A DNA stretch of 39,623 bases from Candidatus Methanophagales archaeon (GTDB lineage Archaea; Halobacteriota; Syntropharchaeia; Alkanophagales; Methanospirareceae). The notes beneath the pieces are model-generated. The model had not been told where the DNA came from and ran no database searches. It saw only the letters and a program-made list of their open reading frames with translations. Location: positions 1-39,623 of the forward strand of contig JAPWVK010000113.1 in assembly GCA_029241965.1 (NCBI GenBank), written 5' to 3'. The position numbers were made by a program, and so were the translations under genes. Shown one piece after another: positions 16,822-24,449 of the stretch; the first letter of the stretch is position 1; every line of letters begins with the position of its first letter.

Positions 16822-17093
16822 AGTAATATTCTCGTCTCTCCTTCTACAAAAAGCGTGACAAAAGGTCTCCCTATTTCTTTTCGTATAGATTTCTCTTTTT
16901 CTTCTGTCAGGTCTTTGCCGAATGCTACTACTTTCTTGTTTACAATTGCTACCCACATATCAGCATACTTCCTACGAAGTTCTGCATAGTGCTCTAATGC
17001 CCATTTTTTATCTTCCCAGAATTCTGATGGTATCTGCCCTAGCTTCTCAAAAGCACGAATTTTTGGCATCCTCCTTTTTATTTCTATACCCAT
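16818..17093 (-). CDS. DUF5678-like small protein
   Basis: A 91-residue protein containing ALEHYAELRRKYADMWVAIV, NKKVVAFGKDLTEE and a hydrophobic end GRPFVTLFVEGETRILL. This matches the DUF5678 pattern of 'Y.G.WVAI..g.vva.g'. Its function is unknown. It is translationally coupled to the aspartic protease, so it may be that enzyme's partner or substrate. An SD-like aggagg sits before the ATG. Confidence 0.65.
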   Translation of the reverse strand: MGIEIKRRMPKIRAFEKLGQIPSEFWEDKKWALEHYAELRRKYADMWVAIVNKKVVAFGKDLTEEKEKSIRKEIGRPFVTLFVEGETRILL

Positions 17094-17129
17094 TTCATTC
17101 CTCCTTATCTATGAATACGTTTGTATTAT

Positions 17130-18158
17130 TTAAATAGCATCCCAAGTTATCCATTCATCTTCTTTTATATCTTTTTTCGCCTCTCTTCCAACAATAATGT
17201 CAATAAACTTTGGCTTTATTCCATATCCCGGTCTTTTAATTATTAACATATCCCTTGTTATTTTTGACCCTTTCGGAATATCTACTCTTGCATGAATACT
17301 CCGCCTCGCCTTTATATACATCTCTTCGCTCTCTAAATCAGATTTTTCTTTTATTCCGCTACCCCTTGCCTTTTCTACATCTCTAATACCGTTCACCATC
17401 TCTTTTAATTCATCTGGCTCAATAGCAAAAGAATGGTCTGGACCGGGTAGAGTTCTATCTAATGTAAAATGCTTTTCAATTACACAAGTACCCATTGCAA
17501 CCGCTGCTATTGGAATATGGATTCCTAAGGTATGGTCAGAAAATCCAGCAGGAACTTTAAAAGCTGTTCTCATCGTCTCTATTACTTTCAAATTAACAAC
17601 CTCAACCGGCGTTGGATATAACGAATTGCAGTGCAACAAAATAATATCCTCATTCCCTACTGATTTTATCGCATTTACTGCATCTTCTATCTCGCCTAAA
17701 TTAGCCATACCCGTTGAAATAATCATCGGTTTCCCTTTCTCGGCTGCATATTTAAGCAATTCTAAATCAGTAATTTCAAAAGAAGCGATCTTAAATGCTG
17801 GAACATGTTTATCTAGGATGTCAACAGCATCGAAATCAAAAGCAGAAGCTAAAAAATCTATATTTTTCCCTTTGCAATATCTTGCAAGTTCTTTTAGCCA
17901 TTCTCTTGGTGTTTCAATGTTTTTGATTAGTTCATAGACATTCTGCCCTTTTAAATAACTGAACTCTGGCGTGTATTTTGAATATAAATTCTCTGCTTGG
18001 TATATTTGAAATTTTACTGCATCTGCTTTTGCCTCAGTTGCAACGTCAATCATTTTTTTCGCTTGTTCTAAACTGCCATTATGATTTGAGCCCGCTTCTG
18101 CTATGATAAAGCAGGGCTCTCCTTCTCCTATTAGCCTATCACCAATTCTAACCTTCAT
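17130..18158 (-). CDS. neuB: N-acetylneuraminate synthase family protein (nonulosonate synthase)
   Basis: A complete NeuB/PseI/LegI-family enzyme of 342 residues. It has the N-terminal CFIIAEAGSNHNGSLEQAKK, a TIM-barrel with VKFQIYQAENLYS, the metal-binding HFTLDRTLPGPDHSFAIEPDE and a C-terminal SAF (antifreeze-like) domain ending EDEWITWDAI. It condenses phosphoenolpyruvate with a six-carbon amino sugar to give a nine-carbon nonulosonic acid. Its sugar (neuraminic, legionaminic or pseudaminic type) cannot be fixed; PseB/PseC-like genes nearby suggest a 5,7-diamino form. Its ATG overlaps the stop of the YgiT-type gene. This is the only intact copy; three shards of the same gene lie around it. 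Confidence 0.92.
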   Translation of the reverse strand: MKVRIGDRLIGEGEPCFIIAEAGSNHNGSLEQAKKMIDVATEAKADAVKFQIYQAENLYSKYTPEFSYLKGQNVYELIKNIETPREWLKELARYCKGKNIDFLASAFDFDAVDILDKHVPAFKIASFEITDLELLKYAAEKGKPMIISTGMANLGEIEDAVNAIKSVGNEDIILLHCNSLYPTPVEVVNLKVIETMRTAFKVPAGFSDHTLGIHIPIAAVAMGTCVIEKHFTLDRTLPGPDHSFAIEPDELKEMVNGIRDVEKARGSGIKEKSDLESEEMYIKARRSIHARVDIPKGSKITRDMLIIKRPGYGIKPKFIDIIVGREAKKDIKEDEWITWDAI

Positions 18159-18418
18159 GCTTCCTGATACCTCAAGCTTTCAATCTCTACTTCTCCCGCT
18201 GCGATTGGGTGCGCTAATAATTTACCGTTGTGGAAGGCTCTCATAACCCCATCAATCTTTCTTGAAATCTTAGGAGTGAAATAAGCCTCACCGCAATTCT
18301 CACAAACATAAGCGGGCACATCTTTGATTGAGATCACTTCATCTCCTACTTTTGCAACAAACTCCGTTTTCCCCTCATACAATTTCCCTTTACAAAAACT
18401 GCATCTATCTGGTTTCAT
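18155..18418 (-). CDS. YgiT-type zinc finger protein (antitoxin-like)
   Basis: An 87-residue protein with two zinc knuckles, Cys6/Cys9 (CSFC) and Cys39/Cys42 (CENC), and VPAYVCENCGEAYFTPKIS, the signature of YgiT-type (MqsA-N-like) domains. The usual partner is a DUF4258 or MqsR-like toxin, and a DUF4258 gene lies immediately upstream but is broken. Its ribosome binding site (aggaggtg) lies in the last codons of that toxin gene. The stop overlaps the neuB start by 4 nt. With its partner broken it may survive only because it drives neuB translation (inference). Confidence 0.85.
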   Translation of the reverse strand: MKPDRCSFCKGKLYEGKTEFVAKVGDEVISIKDVPAYVCENCGEAYFTPKISRKIDGVMRAFHNGKLLAHPIAAGEVEIESLRYQEA

Positions 18419-18421
18419 CTT

Positions 18422-18968
18422 TCACCTCCTTCTTATTCTATATTTTATCCATTTATCTTCTTCTGGTTTATAACCTGAGTTTCAGCGTTGTATAGGCTAC
18501 AACCTAAAAGAACTCATCAGTTCAGTGGCCGTTACAAAAATAAAGGCTTGTCCGTTTTATTCTTGTTTTCGCTATGTAGCCCATATATAGGCTATATAGA
18601 TATATGGCTTTCGGCTGATTATAGTGGCTTAATGTTCCATAGATCGCAACTCATCAGAGAAAAAAAATATTGTAGCCTATAAAACTCGTAATGTCAGGTT
18701 ATAAACTGTTACTATCCTTATATGGTCTTCACACTCTGCGGCAACAACATGATGTGGAAAGGTCCCCCTGAAACCCAATATTAAGGCTGATGGACATGGC
18801 TCATCATCTGGATACTCTGCTATTATTTCCCCCTTTCGCTATAATCGCCTTAATATCATCCGTCGAAATGTTCCTCTGGAACATCCTAACCCTTGCATGA
18901 TTCGAAATAACAAACCTATCCTCTTCAACGAATCTTTTTATATGTCCAAGATCAAGTTTCATTTGCAT
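18422..18968 (-). pseudogene. DUF4258 toxin-like gene, split by a MITE and frameshifted
   Basis: Reading from ATG 18968 or 18962: HIKRFVEEDRFVISNHARVR, then MFQRNISTDDIKAIIAKG, a typical DUF4258 N-terminus. After an extra G in a GGGGG run (18829-18833) the frame shifts and continues EIIAEYPDDEPCPSALILGF and PHHVVAAECEDHIRIVTVY. It is then cut by a 225-bp element at 18474-18698. Removing that element with one TTATAA copy rejoins the frame as VTVYKPEEDKWIKYRIRRR and a stop at 18422-18424. Two independent lesions show that this copy is dead. The intact form would be an RNase-like toxin (family knowledge). Confidence 0.85.
18468..18704. mobile_element. MITE-like non-autonomous element with TTATAA duplications
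   Basis: Bases 18474-18698 (225 bp) are bounded by imperfect terminal inverted repeats: 18474-18502 and 18670-18698 match at 23 of 29 positions, sharing CCTGA ends and TATAGGCTACAA. The element is flanked by direct repeats TTATAA at 18468-18473 and 18699-18704. It interrupts the DUF4258 reading frame. It encodes no plausible protein, though an internal direct repeat aactcatcag occurs at 18511-18520 and 18648-18657. TTATAA is palindromic, so a 4-bp TATA duplication with slightly longer ends is equally consistent. Confidence 0.8.
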
Positions 18969-19194
18969 AAGTGTTTACCCCTTTAAAATAACTGAATTCG
19001 GGCGTGTATTTTGAATATAATTCTTCAGCCTTAAAAATCTGAAATTTTACAGCGTCCACTCCAGCTTCAGCAGCAACGTCTATCAATTTCTTCGCCTGCT
19101 CTAAGCTACCGTTATGATTCGAGCCCGTTTCCGCTATGATGAAACATGGTTCTTCTTCACCTATGTGTTTACCGCCCACTCTTATTTTTCTCAT
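18963..19194 (-). pseudogene. neuB N-terminal remnant (shard 2)
   Basis: The frame from ATG 19194 gives MRKIRVGGKHIGEEEPCFII, AETGSNHNGSLEQAKK and YSKYTPEFSYFKG, the first ~75 residues of NeuB and very close to the intact copy. It then runs into the start of the DUF4258 gene and stops at 18952. The TIM-barrel and SAF domain are absent. The ATG overlaps the ATPase stop by one base. Confidence 0.88.
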
Positions 19195-20741
19195 TATACT
19201 CTCTCTTCCCGTACCTCCTCAAGAGTATTATCCAATACCTCTACACCGTTAGATTTAGCGAATTTCAATGCTGCTGGAGTAAGTCCTGATTTGGAGATGA
19301 ATATTAATCTCTTCTTTTCGGTTGAGAATTCCGATTGCTCTATCTTCTCCAGGAAATTTTTCATAGCTCTAAGGTCGGCAGGCTTATTCTTCCATTTTAA
19401 CTCAAGAATAGTGACATAATTATCATCAATGCCGACACCATCAAATTCTATGCCTTTGTCAAGGTATGGCTTAAATTCTATCCTAAGTTTTTCCCTTAAT
19501 CTCTCTCTTACTTCCGACTCCTTTGCCTTTCCCAATTCCGTCTTTGCTTTCAGATATTTCCTCTCCAGAATCTTAAGATAAATTTCCACCGGCTTATCTC
19601 TTGGACTCTCTCCGAGTTCGGCGGTTTTCCTCAAATCTAGCCACATTTTAAATACCTTATCCTCGATGTAATATCTATCTTCAATTCTCTGGAGGATATC
19701 CAGCCTTTCTAATTCAGAAGTGTAGAGCCTTGCCTCTCCTTGTGAAACCTTTATCCTCTTTGCAATCTTCGATTGTGTAAGACCATCCTCTTTGAGAAGC
19801 GTGTTCAGTATGCCTATCAAAGGAGCTTTATATTTCGCCAATGAAAGAACTGTATTGAGCAAATAGCTACAGTGCTTGTATATTCCTCCTTCTGGATATA
19901 GAGTTTCTATAAGAAAAGCTCTCTTTATCGTTGTCTGATTAACCGACAATTCATATATTCTATGAATGAGTTTGGTTCTCTTTGCAATAGAAATGATATA
20001 GAATGGATGCCCTCCGGTGAGTTGATGTGTAAGTCTTTTTGATTCTTCACCACATTCTATGACTTTCGATATTAATTCGTAAGCACTCTCTCTTTCAAAA
20101 TAATCCAGTTTCAATTCTTTAAATTGGTTGTATAAAGGACTTTCTCCATTCGCTATCATGTCCCTCATTATGTGAGGGAAAGAGCCGGAGATAACAAATA
20201 GTATGTTTTCATCATTTATGTATTCTCTAAAGATGCCCAGGATATTCCTCAACTCCCTGTAATTCTTAAGTTTTAGAATCTCCTGAAATTCGTCCATAAA
20301 TACTACTATCTTTTCTTCCTTTCCCAGCACTCTCAAATATTCAAATGCCAATTTTATTACTGCCGTCTTTGATGATTCCCCCTTCTCTAACTCTCGTAAT
20401 AGCTTTTTCACTACTTCTCCCCCAGGTAAAGCCACGAGGTCATATATCTCTAACTCCTTATCAAAGAACCATTTCGCAGATTCAAGTATGAAACTCTGTG
20501 AAAGTTCTATTGGCACTGAGAACAGAAATTCAAAATTTAGATAGATAGACTTTATTTCTTTATGCCTCTTCACGAATTCCCTTATCAGTATCGTCTTTCC
20601 TATTCTCCTCAGTCCGAAGATGCACACATTCTCCTTTATTCCGTTTAGAAATTCTTCTAAGTAGAACTCCAGTGTTTCTAATTCCTTTTCCCGGTTCGTA
20701 AACAAAATCTCCTCGCTCTCAGGATAAAAATTTTCGTTCAT
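19194..20741 (-). CDS. Archaeal AAA ATPase with DUF234 domain
   Basis: A 515-residue protein of the archaeal ATPase family. Walker A is GLRRIGKT (residues 43-50) and Walker B is IVVFMDEFQE (Asp150, Glu151). A winged-helix region follows (GLTQSKIAKRIKVSQGEARL), and a C-terminal DUF234-like nuclease-fold domain with GIEFDGVGI and VTILELKWK, which keeps D...ExK-type residues. These proteins are abundant and mobile in archaea; their role is unclear, with defence or DNA processing suggested. It is inserted between two neuB shards, so it is probably cargo and unrelated to glycan synthesis. Its promoter holds a tandem AT-rich repeat. Confidence 0.9.
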   Translation of the reverse strand: MNENFYPESEEILFTNREKELETLEFYLEEFLNGIKENVCIFGLRRIGKTILIREFVKRHKEIKSIYLNFEFLFSVPIELSQSFILESAKWFFDKELEIYDLVALPGGEVVKKLLRELEKGESSKTAVIKLAFEYLRVLGKEEKIVVFMDEFQEILKLKNYRELRNILGIFREYINDENILFVISGSFPHIMRDMIANGESPLYNQFKELKLDYFERESAYELISKVIECGEESKRLTHQLTGGHPFYIISIAKRTKLIHRIYELSVNQTTIKRAFLIETLYPEGGIYKHCSYLLNTVLSLAKYKAPLIGILNTLLKEDGLTQSKIAKRIKVSQGEARLYTSELERLDILQRIEDRYYIEDKVFKMWLDLRKTAELGESPRDKPVEIYLKILERKYLKAKTELGKAKESEVRERLREKLRIEFKPYLDKGIEFDGVGIDDNYVTILELKWKNKPADLRAMKNFLEKIEQSEFSTEKKRLIFISKSGLTPAALKFAKSNGVEVLDNTLEEVREERV

Positions 20742-20753
20742 TTTTTTGTTTGT

Positions 20754-20785
20754 AATATATATTTGTATTAATATATATTTGTATT
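20754..20785. repeat. Tandem 16-bp AT-rich repeat in the ATPase promoter
   Basis: Two perfect adjacent copies of aatatatatttgtatt (20754-20769 and 20770-20785) lie 13-44 nt before the ATPase ATG at 20741. On the minus strand each copy contains a TATA-like AATATATATT; the upstream copy is placed about 29 nt before the ATG, suitable for a near-leaderless start. The duplication could give two TATA boxes or a two-site operator. Confidence 0.65.
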
Positions 20786-20796
20786 AATAAAAGGTT

Positions 20797-21057
20797 CGTT
20801 ACCTTTTCCTCTTTGAAAGTTTGTAACTTCATTGCACCGCTCCCGCTTCTTTCGCAGCGTTTACCCATTTTAGCCATTTCTACGGAGCCATTATGATTCA
20901 CGAATAATGAATCCAGAATCATTTCTTACACTTCTTACAACCTTTGTAGATTTGTTATTTTTATGATGTCAAAAGCCCTTTAAAGTCCGCTTCTGCTATA
21001 TATATAACAAGGCTCTCCATCACCCACAAATCTATCCTCCATTTTTACTCTTCTCAT
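20797..21057 (-). pseudogene. Decayed neuB N-terminal remnant (shard 3)
   Basis: From ATG 21057 (overlapping the neuA stop as ATGA) the minus strand gives MRRVKMEDRFVGDGEPCYI, recognisable as a NeuB N-terminus, then loses frame at the IAEAG position. After ~70 unrelated bases, pieces reappear in shifting frames: VNHNGSVEMAK, VNAAKEAGA and MKLQTFKEEKV. Several indels and stops make it non-functional. It is older-looking than the other shards and closer to a different NeuB subtype (KLQTFK against KFQIFK). Confidence 0.75.
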
Positions 21058-21731
21058 ATTATCCCCCTCTTCATTAGGAATTCAGCAATCTCAAAGTCAA
21101 TAATGTCATCAATGTCTATAGATTCTTTTTTATTCATTTTCAAAAAGCCAATCTTTCCACCCACCAAAGTATTCTTTTCCATTAAAATCTCTCTCTTGCA
21201 TATGTAAATTGCTCCGCTCTCCTTAAATAAAGGCTTAGTGAACTGTCTGTTTTTCAGAGTTTTTGGATATAATCTTTCGTAACCATTATTTGTTTCGATC
21301 CAGTAATGTCCCCTATCTTCCATGACGCCTAAAACAGAATCGAAATTCCCTTCCTTTAGCATTTTTATACCCTCTGATATTCTCTTAGGTTTTACTAAAG
21401 GAGAAGTTGCGTACAGTAGAACAACTATGTCGGGTTTGTAATTTTCTTCTTCCTCTAAATACTTTACCGCATGCTGTAAAACAGGCAAAGTTGGCGTCGC
21501 ATCTCTAGCAAGTTCTTTCGGCCTGATGAAAGGAACCTCTGCACCATACTTCTTTGCTATCTCTGCTATTTCTTTATCTTCAGTGGATACTATAACTCTG
21601 TCCAGTTTTCCCACCTTAAGAGCGTTTTCTATGACGTAGGATATAAGAGACTTTCTATCTAGCTCTTTAATATTCTTTCTGGGAATCCCTTTTGATCCAC
21701 CTCTTGCGGGTATTATTGCAACTGTATTCAT
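21054..21731 (-). CDS. neuA: CMP-N-acylneuraminate cytidylyltransferase
   Basis: A 225-residue cytidylyltransferase with the NeuA nucleotide motif AIIPARGGSKGIPRKNIKEL, VIVSTEDKEIAEIAKKYGAE, VLLYATSPL and the closing ESIDIDDIIDFEIAE, which carries the metal-binding acidic residues. It activates a nonulosonic acid with CTP for transfer. Its stop overlaps the start of a decayed neuB (shard 3), implying that neuA and neuB were once directly coupled. The methylase gene ends 5 nt upstream. A second cytidylyltransferase of SpsF type lies at 23683-24447. Confidence 0.9.
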   Translation of the reverse strand: MNTVAIIPARGGSKGIPRKNIKELDRKSLISYVIENALKVGKLDRVIVSTEDKEIAEIAKKYGAEVPFIRPKELARDATPTLPVLQHAVKYLEEEENYKPDIVVLLYATSPLVKPKRISEGIKMLKEGNFDSVLGVMEDRGHYWIETNNGYERLYPKTLKNRQFTKPLFKESGAIYICKREILMEKNTLVGGKIGFLKMNKKESIDIDDIIDFEIAEFLMKRGII

Positions 21732-21736
21732 CTGAC

Positions 21737-22357
21737 TTACCTACGAATTTTAATCTTTTTTAGTAAAAAGGCTTGATCAATAAGTTTTTTGTCTTCTAGG
21801 TAGTGATACTTTCTCTCTTTAACCAGTTTCAAATCGCGGAATCTATCCAAAAATAACTTTGAAAAGTCTGTTTTCCACAACAGGTTATCCTTTCCCCTGT
21901 AATTGACCATTTGATAACCATGTGAAGTATAATTTTCAAATCCCCCGATATATGAGCTTGTGCACCGGTATATTTTATCTAAAACTTTTTCAATGTCGTC
22001 TGGCGAAATATGTATCAATAATCCAGAAGTAAAAACTACATCAAAAAAAATATCTTTATACGGAATGTAAAACGCTGAGCCTTTTACAATATTGATACCA
22101 CTTGCTCTCTTTCTTGCAATTTCAACTGCATAATCTTGCAATTCGATTCCCCACAAATTAGCATATCCCAGTTTTTTCAACAAGAGTAACTGATCGCCAA
22201 CATTACATCCTACTTCCACTACCCTTTTAGGTTTGATATTATAGAGCTCTATTAATAATAGAGGAATGTCTTTGTTGTTAGCCTTTAAAGCTTCTTTATT
22301 TCGTTCATACCAGTTGTCTCCCTCAAACTCTAAAAATATTTTATCTTGGTTGTTCAT
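21737..22357 (-). CDS. SAM-dependent methyltransferase (pseudaminic-acid-associated methylase type)
   Basis: A class I methyltransferase of 206 residues. The N-terminal FEGDNWYERNKEAL resembles the pseudaminic acid biosynthesis-associated methylase family. Motif I is VVEVGCNVGDQLLLL, the acidic residue of motif II is in LWGIELQDYA, and DVVFTSGLLIHISPDD follows. It would methylate a hydroxyl or amine of the nonulosonic acid or a precursor. ATG 22357 has an aggtg site at a good distance and is preferred to GTG 22366. Position directly before neuA fits modification of the CMP-sugar pathway product. Confidence 0.82.
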   Translation of the reverse strand: MNNQDKIFLEFEGDNWYERNKEALKANNKDIPLLLIELYNIKPKRVVEVGCNVGDQLLLLKKLGYANLWGIELQDYAVEIARKRASGINIVKGSAFYIPYKDIFFDVVFTSGLLIHISPDDIEKVLDKIYRCTSSYIGGFENYTSHGYQMVNYRGKDNLLWKTDFSKLFLDRFRDLKLVKERKYHYLEDKKLIDQAFLLKKIKIRR

Positions 22358-22369
22358 TTTCAACACCTC

Positions 22370-23680
22370 TTAGGTTAATCTTTTAAACCCTTCGTGCGCA
22401 ACTGGACCTTTAAGCAAATCGTGCACATTATGTTTTTCAATTGCTTTTTTGATTATTCCAAACACGCCATTCACATTCGCCAAATACTCCTCAACATGCT
22501 CTTCATTATGACTATATGACACATATACACTTTTCGACGCTAAAAATCCACGATTTAGCATTTCCTGGGTAAACAATGTCTGCAATGCCTGATTTTCTTT
22601 ATAATCAAATGCAAAATGTGGCAGCGGTGCAATACCATCTGTATGTATTTTCAGGTTATGTTCTTTCCCAAGTCTTTTCCATCCATCACTTATCAAATCT
22701 CCAATTCTACATAGATGGGATGGAACATTATTATCCAGCATTTTATTTATAGTGGATATGGCTGCAACCGGACCTATTCTATCAGTCCAATATGTACTGC
22801 TGATAAAAGTGCTCTGTGCTACATCCATGATCGCTTCTTTTCCGATAATCGCAGCCATTGGATAGCCATTACTCATTGCTTTTCCAAAAACAGCGATATC
22901 TGGATGGACGCCATACAACTCGTGAACTCCACCAGCCCTCAATCTCCACCCCGATGTAATCTCATCAAATATCAATACAGCCCCAATATCATCTGCTATA
23001 TCTCTACAATTCTTTAAGAAATTGTTTTCTGGCTCATGGTCTCTTATCGGCTCCATCACAATTATTCCTATATCCTCACACTTCACAATTTCTTCAAGTT
23101 CGTCTATTCGATTGTAATTGAAAGGTATTGCGGTTCCTTTCAAACCTCTTGGAACTCCAAGTGGCTCCAACCCGGGAAGCAAATGCCCATCCAAATTCTT
23201 ATCATCTGCTAAATTCGCTGAGAGATACCAATCATGCCACCCATGGTACCCACAAAAAGCAATGGTATCCTTTCTCGTATATGCACGAGCGATTCTTACT
23301 GCTACCGCTACTGCCTCCCCTCCGGTTCTTGTATATCGTACCATATCTGCCCATCGGTGAAGATTTAGTAGTAATTCTGCCAGTTCAACTTCTTCCGGGC
23401 AGTTTAGTGTAGCAAATGTTCCCCCATCAATTGCTTTTTTGACTGCGTCATCTATATCATCATCGGCATATCCTAATACGCAGGTTCCAATTCCCATAAG
23501 CGACATATCAATAAAGTTATTACCATCCAAATCCCAAATTTCGACTCCTTTTGCCTTTTTATAATAAGATGGCCACTGCTCTGGCAAGAACTGCTCGCTT
23601 CGTTTTGACAACAACTGCGACCCACCAGGGATAATTTTTTTTGCTTTATTCCACAATTTAACACCCGCTTTTGTTTTCAT
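22370..23680 (-). CDS. Class III aminotransferase (glutamate-1-semialdehyde aminomutase-like)
   Basis: A 436-residue class III PLP enzyme. The PLP-lysine segment is DIAVFGKAMSNGYPM (Lys267), the acidic pyridine-binding residue is in LIFDEITSG (Asp239), and FCGYHGWHDW is conserved. It resembles the HemL-like enzymes found in spore-coat and glycan clusters rather than haem HemL, because its neighbour is SpsF. It would aminate an aldehyde or keto sugar derivative. The start is set at ATG 23680, behind gagg and just past the spsF-like stop; a TTG at 23686 is less likely. Confidence 0.85.
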   Translation of the reverse strand: MKTKAGVKLWNKAKKIIPGGSQLLSKRSEQFLPEQWPSYYKKAKGVEIWDLDGNNFIDMSLMGIGTCVLGYADDDIDDAVKKAIDGGTFATLNCPEEVELAELLLNLHRWADMVRYTRTGGEAVAVAVRIARAYTRKDTIAFCGYHGWHDWYLSANLADDKNLDGHLLPGLEPLGVPRGLKGTAIPFNYNRIDELEEIVKCEDIGIIVMEPIRDHEPENNFLKNCRDIADDIGAVLIFDEITSGWRLRAGGVHELYGVHPDIAVFGKAMSNGYPMAAIIGKEAIMDVAQSTFISSTYWTDRIGPVAAISTINKMLDNNVPSHLCRIGDLISDGWKRLGKEHNLKIHTDGIAPLPHFAFDYKENQALQTLFTQEMLNRGFLASKSVYVSYSHNEEHVEEYLANVNGVFGIIKKAIEKHNVHDLLKGPVAHEGFKRLT

Positions 23681-23682
23681 AA

Positions 23683-24447
23683 TCAATCGCCTCGTTGCTT
23701 TAAGATTATCTCATCTTCTTTTAACGACTTTAAATAACCTTCATTAATTTCTATATGCTGGTTTATTTTCAGTAGTTCTTGATGTTTTCTCAAATAGTTA
23801 ATTACATCATCAATGTAAAACATTTCTCTTCCAATACCTTCATAAATTCTCTTTATAAACTCATAATCCTCGGGATGATCAAGCGAGCATCGATATAATA
23901 GATATTTTTTATTTGAAAAGACATTCTTCTTTCTGAATTTTTCATTCTTCCTAATATAGGGGGTTACGTGCTCTCTCTCAGATGTTAATTTTGCATTTTT
24001 CCAGGCGTCCTCTAATGCAGTAAAGGAAAAAATCTCAACATCAAATCCATCTGGAAAAGAATATTCAATAGTATTACATGCATAATCACAATCTCCACCT
24101 AAGTATTCTTTGATGACCTTATCTATAACATTTGGATCATGTAAAGGACAATCAGCAGTTATCCTCACGGTGTCTTTTATATTATATTCTTTAGCGCATT
24201 GATAATACCTATCTAAAACATCTTTTTCGCTTCCTCTAAAAACTAAGACACCATTACTCTTGCAAAATTCTACGAGAATGTCGTCCTCTGAATTTACAGT
24301 TGTCGCAACAATCAATCCGTCAATTAGTCTTGCCTTTGATACTCTATTTACAACATGCCATAATACTGGTTTTCCTAATATATTCAGCATGACCTTTCCC
24401 GGTAGTCTTGTCGAACCCATTCTTGCTTGTATTATTGCTGTTGGCAT
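23683..24447 (-). CDS. SpsF-family cytidylyltransferase
   Basis: A 254-residue SpsF/NeuA-superfamily nucleotidyltransferase beginning MPTAIIQARMGSTRLPGKV, with RITADCPLHDPNVIDK and an FPDGFDVEIFSF segment typical of SpsF. The family transfers CMP to sugar acids or to polyol-type substrates. It lies between the class III aminotransferase and the Gfo/Idh gene, a recurring trio in glycan loci. Its presence beside a separate neuA means that two CMP-linked donors may be made, or that one enzyme charges a precursor. Confidence 0.85.
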   Translation of the reverse strand: MPTAIIQARMGSTRLPGKVMLNILGKPVLWHVVNRVSKARLIDGLIVATTVNSEDDILVEFCKSNGVLVFRGSEKDVLDRYYQCAKEYNIKDTVRITADCPLHDPNVIDKVIKEYLGGDCDYACNTIEYSFPDGFDVEIFSFTALEDAWKNAKLTSEREHVTPYIRKNEKFRKKNVFSNKKYLLYRCSLDHPEDYEFIKRIYEGIGREMFYIDDVINYLRKHQELLKINQHIEINEGYLKSLKEDEIILKQRGD

Positions 24448-24449
24448 AC

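Noticed and set aside
16822-16956. N-terminal extension of the aspartic protease frame
   Set aside because: It is an out-of-frame reading of the DUF5678-like gene; ATG 16821 with the ATGA overlap is the better start.
18488-18682. 64-codon plus-strand ORF inside the MITE
   Set aside because: Lies wholly within the terminal-repeat element, has no ribosome site and no recognisable motif; chance frame.
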